Assembly (NCBI GenBank): GCA_002336675.1
Contig: DDEI01000053.1
Location: 2,459-63,126 of the forward strand
Source: Flavobacteriales bacterium UBA1958
GTDB taxonomy: Bacteria; Bacteroidota; Bacteroidia; Flavobacteriales_D; Sanyastnellaceae
DNA length: 60,668 nucleotides
Direction of reading: 5' to 3'
Shown here: piece after piece, positions 25,004 to 32,755 of the stretch
Position numbering within the stretch: position 1 is the stretch's first letter
Layout: each line of letters begins with the position of its first letter
Notes under the pieces: generated by a model
Databases searched by the model: none
Told to the model about the DNA's origin: nothing
The model's input: only the letters and a program-made list of their open reading frames with translations
Made by a program: the position numbers and the translations under genes

Positions 25004-25909
25004 TTAATCTCTCTTCAAAGGTAGTGTAGAACATCTTAATAAACCTTCCATTTTAGCTATCTCACTATATTTTATTTTCTCAACGGTGTACCCTTTAGAT
25101 TCTAAAAAAGTATTGGTCTGCTTTAGATTAATCTCTGAAATAACATGGTCTTTATCTATAGAAAAGAGATTGGCACCCATGTTATACATCTGTTCGCTAT
25201 CTATAAATAAGCAGTTGTCTTCACCAAAATAATTTATGAGCCATTCAGCGTCTTCGGGGTTCTTAAATCCCTCTTTGTGAACAATGGCATGACCCAACCC
25301 AAAAGGTTGGAAGCAGCAGTCTAAATGAAGCGCGTTCATCTTAGGGTCTGTATCACTTTTTTTTAGCTCAAATGCTTTTACTTTTTTAGATGGGAATGAT
25401 TCTTTGAAAAATGCCACACCTTCAACGTTAGTTCGGGATACTTTATAGGTTGAAAAATCTTCGGGTTCAGAATAGCCGATAAAAAGATATTCATTATGTG
25501 GCATAATATCTCCTCCTTCAAATCTTACTCCTTCTGGAGCTTCAATAATGTTGCCTTTTGAGAAATCACTAATTACTTCTGTTAACGCCTCGATTTCTCT
25601 ACTTCTATCATTAATAACATTTGCAATGACAAATTTATCATCGATTACAATAGCTATATCTCGTACAAAAATTTGATTGTAATTATTTATATTATTTGGT
25701 CTTAACACTTCTATTCCGTTCTTGTTTAAAACCTTGAAAAAGCCCAACATTTCTTCATCTATGGATTTTTGGGTAGGGAAAGTACCATTTTTGATATGCT
25801 CTTTGGATTTTGGGTCGTAAGCATCAGATAATTCAGGTGTCCCTCCGAAAGATTTAGACGAACCAAGAATAACAAGCTTTAGCTTAGCATATTCATTTAT
25901 TACTTTCAT
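25004..25909 (-). CDS. arginine deiminase / DDAH family hydrolase
   Basis: This 301-residue pentein-fold protein contains IFVRDIAIVID, RFEGGDIMPH (the substrate-binding EGGD motif), HLDCCFQPFGLGHA with the catalytic His, and a C-terminal nucleophile Cys293 in LLRCSTLPL. That set is shared by arginine deiminases, dimethylargininases and amidinotransferases, so hydrolysis of arginine or a methylarginine to citrulline is the likely reaction. It leads the operon; a TACATTTG box lies 26 bases upstream. It is clearly distinct from the ctlX-type neighbour. Confidence 0.85.
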   Translation of the reverse strand: MKVINEYAKLKLVILGSSKSFGGTPELSDAYDPKSKEHIKNGTFPTQKSIDEEMLGFFKVLNKNGIEVLRPNNINNYNQIFVRDIAIVIDDKFVIANVINDRSREIEALTEVISDFSKGNIIEAPEGVRFEGGDIMPHNEYLFIGYSEPEDFSTYKVSRTNVEGVAFFKESFPSKKVKAFELKKSDTDPKMNALHLDCCFQPFGLGHAIVHKEGFKNPEDAEWLINYFGEDNCLFIDSEQMYNMGANLFSIDKDHVISEINLKQTNTFLESKGYTVEKIKYSEIAKMEGLLRCSTLPLKRD

Positions 25910-25935
25910 GGCTTTATTGACTCTAAGAATTAACG

Positions 25936-25943
25936 CAAATGTA
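25936..25943 (-). promoter_or_regulatory. TAnnTTTG promoter box for the guanidino-enzyme/argS operon
   Basis: Minus-strand TACATTTG followed by CG lies 26 bases before the first gene of the three-gene operon. Confidence 0.55.
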
Positions 25944-26004
25944 ACTCCGCAAGCAGTTCTTTTATGATGGTTTTTGATTCAAATTCTCTATTTTACCCAC
26001 AATA

Positions 26005-26592
26005 TCAATTTAGGATTAATTCTTTTTTTACATTTTCAAAATCAAATTCGGCGGCGCTTTCTTTTGTCAAGAATGTTTCTGGTAAGATGAAATAATGATT
26101 ATTCTCATCCTTAATAATCATTATTTGTTTTTTGTCGTGATATGAAACTTCATGTAAAACTTCGTTTATGACTGCTTGAGCATCCGATTTCAATGCGATG
26201 TTTTGTATGACCTGAAAACCAGAAACTGCAGAAGCGCTATCTAATCCGATTGTGGTCTTCATTTTATACTTCTGTAGGAATACTTTATGATTTTTAGATT
26301 CATCTATCAATATACATGACTCTTCGAATGTTACGTTCTCTAGTTTAAATGTTTTCATATTATTGAACTGCACATAGTAAAACTTTTCAACTTCTAATCT
26401 TTCTAGAGACCTGTATACACCTGGATATATTAAATCGGCTATTGCTTTCGGATTTCTTTTAGTCGTAGCGTCGAAATACGCTTTAATAGCTGTCTCTATT
26501 CGTTCCTGCTGAGGTGAAGGATTTTTGGAGTTTGATGTTTCACAACTCATAAGAAGTATTGTAATGTATAGAAAGTATATAGTCTTTTTCAT
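26005..26592 (-). CDS. putative lipoprotein of unknown function
   Basis: From ATG 26592 this 195-residue protein starts MKKTIYFLYITILLMSC, a signal peptide ending in a lipobox-like LMSC with Cys17. A longer reading to 26661 is rejected because the TACTTTTG promoter box at 26614-26621 lies inside it. The mature part is an alpha/beta domain with an AIKAYFDATTKRNPKAIADL helix near its start, which resembles NTF2/SnoaL-like folds. No catalytic residue is recognisable. It would sit in the inner or outer membrane facing the periplasm. Confidence 0.75.
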   Translation of the reverse strand: MKKTIYFLYITILLMSCETSNSKNPSPQQERIETAIKAYFDATTKRNPKAIADLIYPGVYRSLERLEVEKFYYVQFNNMKTFKLENVTFEESCILIDESKNHKVFLQKYKMKTTIGLDSASAVSGFQVIQNIALKSDAQAVINEVLHEVSYHDKKQIMIIKDENNHYFILPETFLTKESAAEFDFENVKKELILN

Positions 26593-26613
26593 GGTGTTAT
26601 CTATGGTGGATTT

Positions 26614-26621
26614 CAAAAGTA
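26614..26621 (-). promoter_or_regulatory. TAnnTTTG promoter box for lipoprotein gene
   Basis: Minus-strand TACTTTTG lies 21 bases before ATG 26592 and decides the start of the lipoprotein. Confidence 0.6.
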
Positions 26622-26920
26622 CATTATTTAACGTGCTGTGATTTATGAATATTCTACTCAATTATAGGTCGCTTGTATGTCAATATAATTGGTTGGTATT
26701 TTATTAAATGCGCCTAGAATCAGTGATTATATTTTAATTATGCAACAATTTTAAATAAAAGTAACCTCTTAATATATTTTTGTGCATCCTCGGCCATTCT
26801 GCTGGGTGGTTTGGAATAAAAAAAATAGGATTTTTGTGGTTTAAAAAACAGAATTACTGGCTAACAATAAAACCGTCAGGTATACTCTTTATGGGTTTAT
26901 TAGTCTTGCTTGTCGAGCTA
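26622..26920. other. AT-rich region without a clear gene
   Basis: About 300 bases between the lipoprotein promoter and the 3' end of gap hold no convincing gene. The one notable element is a perfect plus-strand promoter box at 26775-26782. A possible 61-codon reading frame from about 26780 runs into gap in antisense and contains one hydrophobic stretch (SGILFMGLLVLLVELLIID), but it lacks a usable start codon downstream of the box. Confidence 0.5.
26775..26782 (+). promoter_or_regulatory. orphan TAnnTTTG promoter box
   Basis: TATTTTTG followed by TGCATCC is a perfect -7 box with no recognisable gene after it. It could drive a small RNA, a small membrane peptide or an antisense transcript into gap. 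Confidence 0.35.
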
Positions 26921-28384
26921 TTAATAATAGATATTTCTTCTAACCTTAGCTATGTATTTAGCTAACCTTATAACTTGCTTCGTATAGCCATACTCATTGT
27001 CATACCAAGTGTATAGAACTACCCTTTTTCCATCTTCAGACACAATGGTGGCGGGACTATCAAACACTGCACAGCATTCATTTCCTATAATGTCATTAGA
27101 AACAAGTTCTTCATTAATGGAATAAAAGATTTGGTTCACTAATTCTCCTTTCATCGCATTAGTTTTCATTAAGTCTTGAACTTTATTTTTAGTTACTTTT
27201 TCACCTAATTCTATATTCATTATGGCTAATGAGCCATTAGGAGTAGGCACTCTTACCGCGTTGGCAGTAAGTTTTTTTTCCAAGGATGGAATTACTTTAG
27301 TAACAGCTTTTCCAGCTCCTGTTTCTGTAATTACCATGTTCACCGCAGCAGATCTTCCTCTACGATGCTTGCTATGCATGTTATCTAACAAGTTTTGGTC
27401 ATTGGTGTAGGCGTGAACTGTTTCTATATGGCCTGACTTTACACCAAATGCATCATCCATCACTTTTAGAATAGGAGAGATGGCATTTGTAGTACAACTA
27501 GCAGCTGAAAAAATATTCATTTTTTCTATGTCCAAATTTCTATGGTTAATTCCGTAAACAATATTAGGAATTCCTTTGCCAGGAGCGGTCAATATAACTT
27601 TTGCTACACCTTTAGACTTTAAGTGAAGACTAAGCGCCTCTTTATCTCTAAAAGCACCTGTATTATCTAGAACTAGTGCATTAGAAATACCATATTTTGT
27701 GTAATCGATAGAGCTGGGGTCAGAAGCACCTATCATGTTTACGCGTTGTCCATTTATAATTAAGCATGAGTTATTGAAATCTGTATCTACAGTTCCTTTA
27801 AATCGTCCATGTACAGAGTCATTTTCAAGCAGTGAAGCTCTTTTGCTTATAGATAACTCATCTACTGAGCGCATAACGATAGCTCTTAATCGCAACTGCT
27901 GTCCTTTTCCAGCTTGACTAATCAATTCTCTGGCAGCTAGCCTTCCTATTCTACCAAACCCGTATAGAATTACATCTCTCGGTTCCATTGGCTTACTTTC
28001 AGTAGTGAAAAAGTTTTGGAATTTATCTTCGAGAAAATCTTTGGTCGATTTATATGTTTCTCTTTCAGTTAACCATTCATCGGCTAACTTTCCGATATCG
28101 ATTTTAGCAGGAGCTAGGTCCATATTAAATATTTCGCGAGCTAATTCTGCTGAGTCGAAAACACTAATAGGCTTTCCAACCATTTCTGCAGAATATTTAT
28201 GTAAACGAAGAATCTCCGTTATACTCGTATCCACTAGATGATTTCTGAATAGAACTAGTTCTATCGATTTTTCAAACATAAGTTTACCTATTGAATGAAT
28301 TAAATCTACAGCTGCTCTTTCCTGATTAACATAGACTTCAAGTTCATTGCTGTAAGTCTCTTGAGTTAATACTGAATTTGACAT
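26921..28384 (-). CDS. gap: glyceraldehyde-3-phosphate dehydrogenase, N-terminally extended
   Basis: GAPDH oxidises glyceraldehyde-3-phosphate to 1,3-bisphosphoglycerate. The 487-residue protein has a helical extension of about 130 residues, then the NAD-binding start VILYGFGRIGRLAA, the catalytic Cys near residue 294 in SAASCTTNAIS, and YDNEYGYTKQV near the C-terminus. Ordinary GAPDH is about 335 residues; long forms with this extension occur in Bacteroidota and some Gammaproteobacteria. The role of the extension is unknown. A TAAATTTG box lies about 60 bases upstream. Confidence 0.95.
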   Translation of the reverse strand: MSNSVLTQETYSNELEVYVNQERAAVDLIHSIGKLMFEKSIELVLFRNHLVDTSITEILRLHKYSAEMVGKPISVFDSAELAREIFNMDLAPAKIDIGKLADEWLTERETYKSTKDFLEDKFQNFFTTESKPMEPRDVILYGFGRIGRLAARELISQAGKGQQLRLRAIVMRSVDELSISKRASLLENDSVHGRFKGTVDTDFNNSCLIINGQRVNMIGASDPSSIDYTKYGISNALVLDNTGAFRDKEALSLHLKSKGVAKVILTAPGKGIPNIVYGINHRNLDIEKMNIFSAASCTTNAISPILKVMDDAFGVKSGHIETVHAYTNDQNLLDNMHSKHRRGRSAAVNMVITETGAGKAVTKVIPSLEKKLTANAVRVPTPNGSLAIMNIELGEKVTKNKVQDLMKTNAMKGELVNQIFYSINEELVSNDIIGNECCAVFDSPATIVSEDGKRVVLYTWYDNEYGYTKQVIRLAKYIAKVRRNIYY

Positions 28385-28444
28385 TTTGAATGTTGGTTAT
28401 AATTATTAAAATATTCCGACTTTTTCATTGAAAGTCATGCAGTG

Positions 28445-28452
28445 CAAATTTA
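28445..28452 (-). promoter_or_regulatory. TAnnTTTG promoter box for gap
   Basis: Minus-strand TAAATTTG followed by CAC lies 60 bases before the gap ATG. Confidence 0.55.
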
Positions 28453-28483
28453 ACTTGAATTAGCGAATTCATTCTCGAAGAAA

Positions 28484-28516
28484 TAAAAAAAGCCGTTCTA
28501 TGGGGAAACGGCTTTA
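28484..28516 (-). terminator. intrinsic terminator of the HtrA-like protease gene
   Basis: On the minus strand AAAGCCGTT and AACGGCTTT pair around a loop and are followed by a T run, 20 bases after the protease stop codon. Confidence 0.88.
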
Positions 28517-28536
28517 TGAAAATATTTTGTGGGGTT

Positions 28537-29994
28537 TTACAAACCAAATCCGTAATAGGCTTTGGTTCCATTTTCATAAACTCCTTCAATTAGAATTCCT
28601 CCGCTTCTGTTCTCCAAGAGGGTCTCTAAATCGGCAGAGCTATTAATATCATTTCCGTCAAGTTTAGTTACTATAAATCCTTTTTTAATTCCGCTAGAGC
28701 TAAGTTTTCCGCGTTGCAATTCTGTGATTTGGGCCCCTCCAGTTATTCCTAGTTTAGTTTTAATTTCATCAGAAATATCGGAAAACTGCGCACCTAAAAT
28801 TTCTTTTATTTCTGACTTTTCAAAAGTCTTAAGAGCAGTGCCTCCGTCATTATCTCGTAATTCCACCGAAATATTCTTTTCAGTCCCACCTCTCCAAACT
28901 GTCACGGTTACTTTGTCACCAGGTCTATATTTACTTATCTGCTCTTGTAATTGAGGAACAGAATTAACATCTTTAGAATTAATTTGAAGTATAACGTCAC
29001 CAGATTTTATTCCTGCATCATAAGCCGCTCCATTTTCAGTAAGGGATTTGACGTGAATTCCTTTTACGTTAGGTAAATTATATTCATTTGCCAACGTTTC
29101 CGTTACAGGCATTATTCTTACACCTATGTAAGCCCTTTGAACTTGGCCGTATTTTATTAAGTCCTCTGCTACTTTAGATGCTATAGAACTTGGTACGGCA
29201 AAACTATATCCAGAAAACGAACCAGTTTTAGAGGCAATAGCCGTATTTACTCCAATTAATTCGCCATTGGTGTTAACTAAAGCACCACCGCTGTTACCAG
29301 GGTTCACTGCAGCGTCTGTTTGAATAAATGATTCTACAGGAAATATTTTTCTTCCTGGGTCTGAGCTTAATAGATTAATATTTCTTCCTTTAGCACTTAC
29401 TATTCCAGCGGTAACTGTAGAGGTTAAGTCAAAAGGATTTCCTACGGCTAACACCCACTCACCGATTTTTACTGCCTCACTATCGCCTATTTTAAGTGAA
29501 GGGAAATGAGAACCTTCTATTTTTAACACAGCTATGTCGGTAGTAGGGTCTGTCCCTATTAGTTCTGCACTATAGGAGCGGTTGTCATTCATACTTACCT
29601 CTATATTGTCAGCCCCTTGTATTACATGGTTATTAGTAATGATATAACCGTCATCTGAGATAATTACTCCGGAACCAGAACCTTTTTGTATATAAGGCTC
29701 TATACCCGATTCATCGCCAAAGAAATCAGCCCAAGGATTATATGCGTTTTGTACTTCTATCTCTGTCTTTACGTGAACTACACCATTTACAGTTTTACTG
29801 GCTGCCATGGTGAAATCACCTACAGGCACAATACTAGAAGTGGGGTGACTTACATAATTAAAATTGGAAGCCGCTGTATTATCTAGGTTTCCAGAAGAAA
29901 TTAATTCTGAATCGAATAAGAAATAGTTAGAGACCATTAAGGAAAAAAGCCCTCCAATGAATGCTGCTGCTGTGAAGCTAATTATTCTTTTCAT
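28537..29994 (-). CDS. Do-like (HtrA/Deg) periplasmic serine protease
   Basis: The 485-residue protein has an N-terminal hydrophobic anchor or signal (about residues 5-27). A trypsin-like domain carries His near 121 (ITNNHVIQGAD), Asp near 152 (TDIAVLKI) and Ser near 233 (NPGNSGGAL). Two PDZ domains follow (about 285-380 and 390-485). It degrades or refolds damaged envelope proteins. Its own promoter box (TAATTTTG) and terminator mark it as a single-gene unit. Confidence 0.96.
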   Translation of the reverse strand: MKRIISFTAAAFIGGLFSLMVSNYFLFDSELISSGNLDNTAASNFNYVSHPTSSIVPVGDFTMAASKTVNGVVHVKTEIEVQNAYNPWADFFGDESGIEPYIQKGSGSGVIISDDGYIITNNHVIQGADNIEVSMNDNRSYSAELIGTDPTTDIAVLKIEGSHFPSLKIGDSEAVKIGEWVLAVGNPFDLTSTVTAGIVSAKGRNINLLSSDPGRKIFPVESFIQTDAAVNPGNSGGALVNTNGELIGVNTAIASKTGSFSGYSFAVPSSIASKVAEDLIKYGQVQRAYIGVRIMPVTETLANEYNLPNVKGIHVKSLTENGAAYDAGIKSGDVILQINSKDVNSVPQLQEQISKYRPGDKVTVTVWRGGTEKNISVELRDNDGGTALKTFEKSEIKEILGAQFSDISDEIKTKLGITGGAQITELQRGKLSSSGIKKGFIVTKLDGNDINSSADLETLLENRSGGILIEGVYENGTKAYYGFGL

Positions 29995-30015
29995 CTTTTA
30001 AATATTATTTTATAT

Positions 30016-30023
30016 CAAAATTA
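30016..30023 (-). promoter_or_regulatory. TAnnTTTG promoter box for HtrA-like gene
   Basis: Minus-strand TAATTTTG lies 21 bases before the protease ATG. Confidence 0.5.
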
Positions 30024-30073
30024 ACGCCAGTTGATTCTTTTTGTTTTATTGAAGTTATTAATTAATGTTAAGC

Positions 30074-30103
30074 AAAAAAGGAAAGCATTATGTTGCCTTT
30101 TTT
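30074..30103 (-). terminator. terminator-like hairpin after the gene relic
   Basis: AAAAAAGG and CCTTTTTT flank an imperfect inner GCA/TGC stem, ending in a T run on either strand. It directly follows the final stop of the relic at 30105 and may also end transcripts of the 2OG oxygenase gene. Confidence 0.6.
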
Positions 30104-30104
30104 A

Positions 30105-30300
30105 TTATTTAAAGATTTCTTAATCTTTAGAATCAGCATTTTCATAAGCATCAATAAAAGTCTAAGTTCTTAACGTTGTGAATTGATTTTCAAACTCTTT
30201 AGGAGTTACAATTTCCATTGGGCTTGCTGTAATAGGTCCTTAACGATCATAGACAGCCGTTAAGTCATTGGAGCAGACACCTCGGATGCACACTGAACAT
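30105..30300 (-). pseudogene. relic of an unidentified gene (C-terminal part)
   Basis: The minus frame ending at 30105 reads as ordinary protein interrupted by stops. Segments include SNDLTAVYDR, GPITASPMEIVTPKEF, FTTLRT, TFIDAYENADSKD and EIFK, separated by TAA, TAG and TAA and ending with TAA. Residue composition looks coding and a terminator-like hairpin follows the last stop. Upstream of about 30250 the frame becomes unclear and may be shifted. I cannot name the family. It lies just downstream of the 2OG oxygenase gene on the same strand. Confidence 0.4.
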
Positions 30301-30324
30301 TCTCTTTCTCAGGGTAGCTTTTTT

Positions 30325-31284
30325 TTATTTCTTTAGGCCTATTTCTTTTAGTCTTTGGTTTAAAAACTCGCCTGCACTGATAGGTGAGTAATTAGGGGAC
30401 TGGTTTTGTTCTATACAATTCTCAAGACAGTCTAACCTCATGTCACTTCTAGGGTGTAAGAAAAAGGGGATAGAAAAACGACTAGTTCCCCATTTTTCTC
30501 TAGGTGGATTTACCACTCTATGGGTCGTGCTTTTTAGACGGTCGTTAGTTAATCTTTGTAACATGTCACCCACATTCACTACTATCCGATCGGGCAATGC
30601 TGTTACAGCTATCCACTCGTTATCTTTGTTTAGAACTTCTAATCCATCTGCAGAAGCTCCAATGAGAAGAGTGATAAGATTAATATCTTCATGTTGACCT
30701 GCTCTTACAGCAGATTTAGGCTCGTTAGTTATTGGAGGGTAATGAATTGGTCTAAGTATGCTATTGCCATTGTGAATTTTATCATCAAAGAAAGATTGGT
30801 CTAATCCAAGAAAAATAGAAATAGCTCGAAGCATGTGCTTTCCTGTCGTCTCAAGTGATTTGTATGCTTTTAAGCCTACTTCATGAAACTCAGGCGTTTC
30901 TTTTGTAAAGACATTATTAGGATATTGAGACTTTATAGAGTCACCATCCAGGACTTCCTGCCCGAAATGCCAAAACTCTTTTAAATCTCCAGCACTTGAA
31001 TCTTTGGCATGCTCTCTTCCGAAAGAAATATACCCCCTCTGGCCTGCTAAACCCTCTATTTCATAAGAGGTTTTCACTTCTTGGGGTAGGCTAAAGAAGT
31101 TTTTTACTTCTGCATATAAGGTGTCTATTTCAGCGTCAGAAATTAGATGATTTTTCACTGCGACAAAGCCAATATCTTCATATGCTTTTCCCAATTGATT
31201 AACGAACTCATTTTTTTCAGTGTCAGTTCCATTCAAAAAAAGGTTTAAATCTACTGTTGGTATTCCCTCGAGGTAATCACTCAT
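30325..31284 (-). CDS. isopenicillin N synthase-like 2OG-Fe(II) oxygenase
   Basis: The 319-residue protein has the N-terminal non-haem dioxygenase domain (IPTVDLNLFL) and the 2OG-Fe(II) domain. The iron-binding HxD is near residues 197-199 (RAGQHEDINLI) with the distal His near 254 (STTHRVVN). The 2-oxoglutarate-binding RxS follows (SRFSIPFF). The family hydroxylates or oxidises small molecules in many pathways; true isopenicillin synthesis is unlikely without NRPS genes. Degraded gene remnants lie on both sides, so its original operon partners may have been lost. No perfect promoter box is visible. Confidence 0.9.
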   Translation of the reverse strand: MSDYLEGIPTVDLNLFLNGTDTEKNEFVNQLGKAYEDIGFVAVKNHLISDAEIDTLYAEVKNFFSLPQEVKTSYEIEGLAGQRGYISFGREHAKDSSAGDLKEFWHFGQEVLDGDSIKSQYPNNVFTKETPEFHEVGLKAYKSLETTGKHMLRAISIFLGLDQSFFDDKIHNGNSILRPIHYPPITNEPKSAVRAGQHEDINLITLLIGASADGLEVLNKDNEWIAVTALPDRIVVNVGDMLQRLTNDRLKSTTHRVVNPPREKWGTSRFSIPFFLHPRSDMRLDCLENCIEQNQSPNYSPISAGEFLNQRLKEIGLKK

Positions 31285-31294
31285 TTTTCTTCAG

Positions 31295-31482
31295 TTATTT
31301 CTTAAATATAGATTCTATGTTTTCAAAAGACTTAAATTCAATGTTGAGTTGATGACCAAAAAAGTTATAGTCTATCCTGGTGCTAACCTATCTTCCTACT
31401 TCACATCTTAAACCCTCACTGCAAATTTATTTGCTTCTTATAAATCTCTAGTGGCAAATGCTAAATGAATTTTTCCTTCCAT
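31295..31482 (-). pseudogene. VOC (glyoxalase/bleomycin resistance) family pseudogene
   Basis: Reading the minus strand from ATG 31482 gives MEGKIHLAFATRDL, stop, EANKFAVRV, stop, DVK, stop, EDRLAPG, stop. After a one-base shift it reads DYNFFGHQLNIEFKSFE, then NIESIFKK and a stop at 31295. The HLAF-type first strand, the RDL-EA helix start and the DYNFFGHQL strand are hallmarks of a VOC-fold glyoxalase-like protein. The four internal stops (TAA, TAA, TAG, TAG) look like single-base changes from Lys, Leu, Lys/Glu and Trp codons. At about 62 codons it is also far shorter than a normal VOC protein. It lies 10 bases upstream of the 2OG oxygenase gene. Confidence 0.75.
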
Positions 31483-31566
31483 AAACACGCGTTTTTTTCA
31501 AGTACAATAGTTGAGATATAAAAGTATATAAAAATCACGCTGATATTTTCAATATACTACCTTGAA

Positions 31567-32637
31567 TTATTTTATTCTGAATCCTACAGTAGAATATCTT
31601 TTGGTAGTTACATTTTCTATTTTCTCCTCTAAAATCATTGACTGGCCAGTTGGTGAGTCTGCTACTTGCTTCATGTTTTTCACTTCTCCAAAGGGAATGT
31701 TAAGTGCTGTTAACTTTTTTTGTAAATAGAGTGTCTCGTAAGTTACGAAAGCTACTTTAAGTAACTCTGTCAAGTCATCTAAATGAATTAGTCGATTTTG
31801 GTTATTCGTAAATTTTTCATCAGTGATTAATTCAGTTAAGTGTAGCATAGAACATAGATTCTCGAATTGACTTTGACTTCCTATGGCTAAAACTATTTCT
31901 GTTCCTTCTAAAGATTTAAATACTTCCCCATATAAAGCTATGTTTGGATGGCGACTCCCTATGCGCTCTGCATTAATGTTATTCATTAAATAGTTAGACC
32001 CCTGGTTTACTAGTGCGCTGATAGCAGATCTTTCTAAGCTCACCTCTACTAGAGCACCTTTTTTAGTTTTTTCTCTGCGTAGCAATGCCGCTAAAATTCC
32101 ACTTCTTAATTGTTGGCCAGCCAGCACATCCATTAGTGCTACAGGCATTTTTGTAGGTGGGGAGTTTTTTTGGCCATTCATATACATAAATCCGCATTCT
32201 GCCTGAATAACTACGTCATAGGCTACTTTCGTATCTTGAGTCTCGAAGCCGGAAAGCTTGGCATAGATGATTTTAGGGTTAATCAATTTTACCCGTCCAT
32301 AATCTAAAGCGAATTTATAATCGTCTCCTTTTTTAAAATTAGAGATTACAACATCTGCGGTTTTAAGAAGCTCGTAAGTTTTATTGATGTCATTCATTTT
32401 AGTGAAGTCTAAAAACCTGACTTCTTTCTTATAATTGATAGCTGAATAATATGCTGAAATTTCGGTTTCCTTATTTTCTTCAGGATGCTTCCAACTTCTA
32501 GTCACATCTCCATTGGTAGCGGAGTTTTCGATTTTTATCACTTTAGCTCCAAGCTCTGAAAACATCATCCCAGCATAAGGACCTGCTAAAACACTGCTTA
32601 GTTCTATTATTGTGTATCCTTCAAAAATATTATCCAT
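31567..32637 (-). CDS. family III CoA transferase (CaiB/BaiF)
   Basis: Family III CoA transferases move CoA between carboxylic acids through an aspartyl-CoA intermediate. The 356-residue protein opens with the typical ELSSVLAGPYAGMMFSELGA and has KVIKIE, the catalytic Asp near residue 139 in VAYDVVIQAECG, and MPVALMDVLAGQQ. It is slightly shorter than the usual 380-400 residues. Substrate is unknown. It lies about 80 bases upstream of the VOC relic on the same strand, with no partner acyl-CoA enzyme nearby. Confidence 0.93.
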   Translation of the reverse strand: MDNIFEGYTIIELSSVLAGPYAGMMFSELGAKVIKIENSATNGDVTRSWKHPEENKETEISAYYSAINYKKEVRFLDFTKMNDINKTYELLKTADVVISNFKKGDDYKFALDYGRVKLINPKIIYAKLSGFETQDTKVAYDVVIQAECGFMYMNGQKNSPPTKMPVALMDVLAGQQLRSGILAALLRREKTKKGALVEVSLERSAISALVNQGSNYLMNNINAERIGSRHPNIALYGEVFKSLEGTEIVLAIGSQSQFENLCSMLHLTELITDEKFTNNQNRLIHLDDLTELLKVAFVTYETLYLQKKLTALNIPFGEVKNMKQVADSPTGQSMILEEKIENVTTKRYSTVGFRIK

Positions 32638-32755
32638 TTTGCGAAGATAATTATTGTAAAGCGCTAAAATACCTCACGATATAAAATGACATAAGATTTC
32701 ATTAACAGCGATTAATCAGTTACATTTAAAATTCTATGTTTAACCAAGGAACCTA

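Noticed and set aside
26593..26661. Longer start for the lipoprotein
   Set aside because: The extra residues precede a normal lipoprotein signal and include the promoter box.
30325..31284. True isopenicillin N synthase for beta-lactam synthesis
   Set aside because: The fold matches but no ACV synthetase or other beta-lactam gene is present, and the family is functionally broad.
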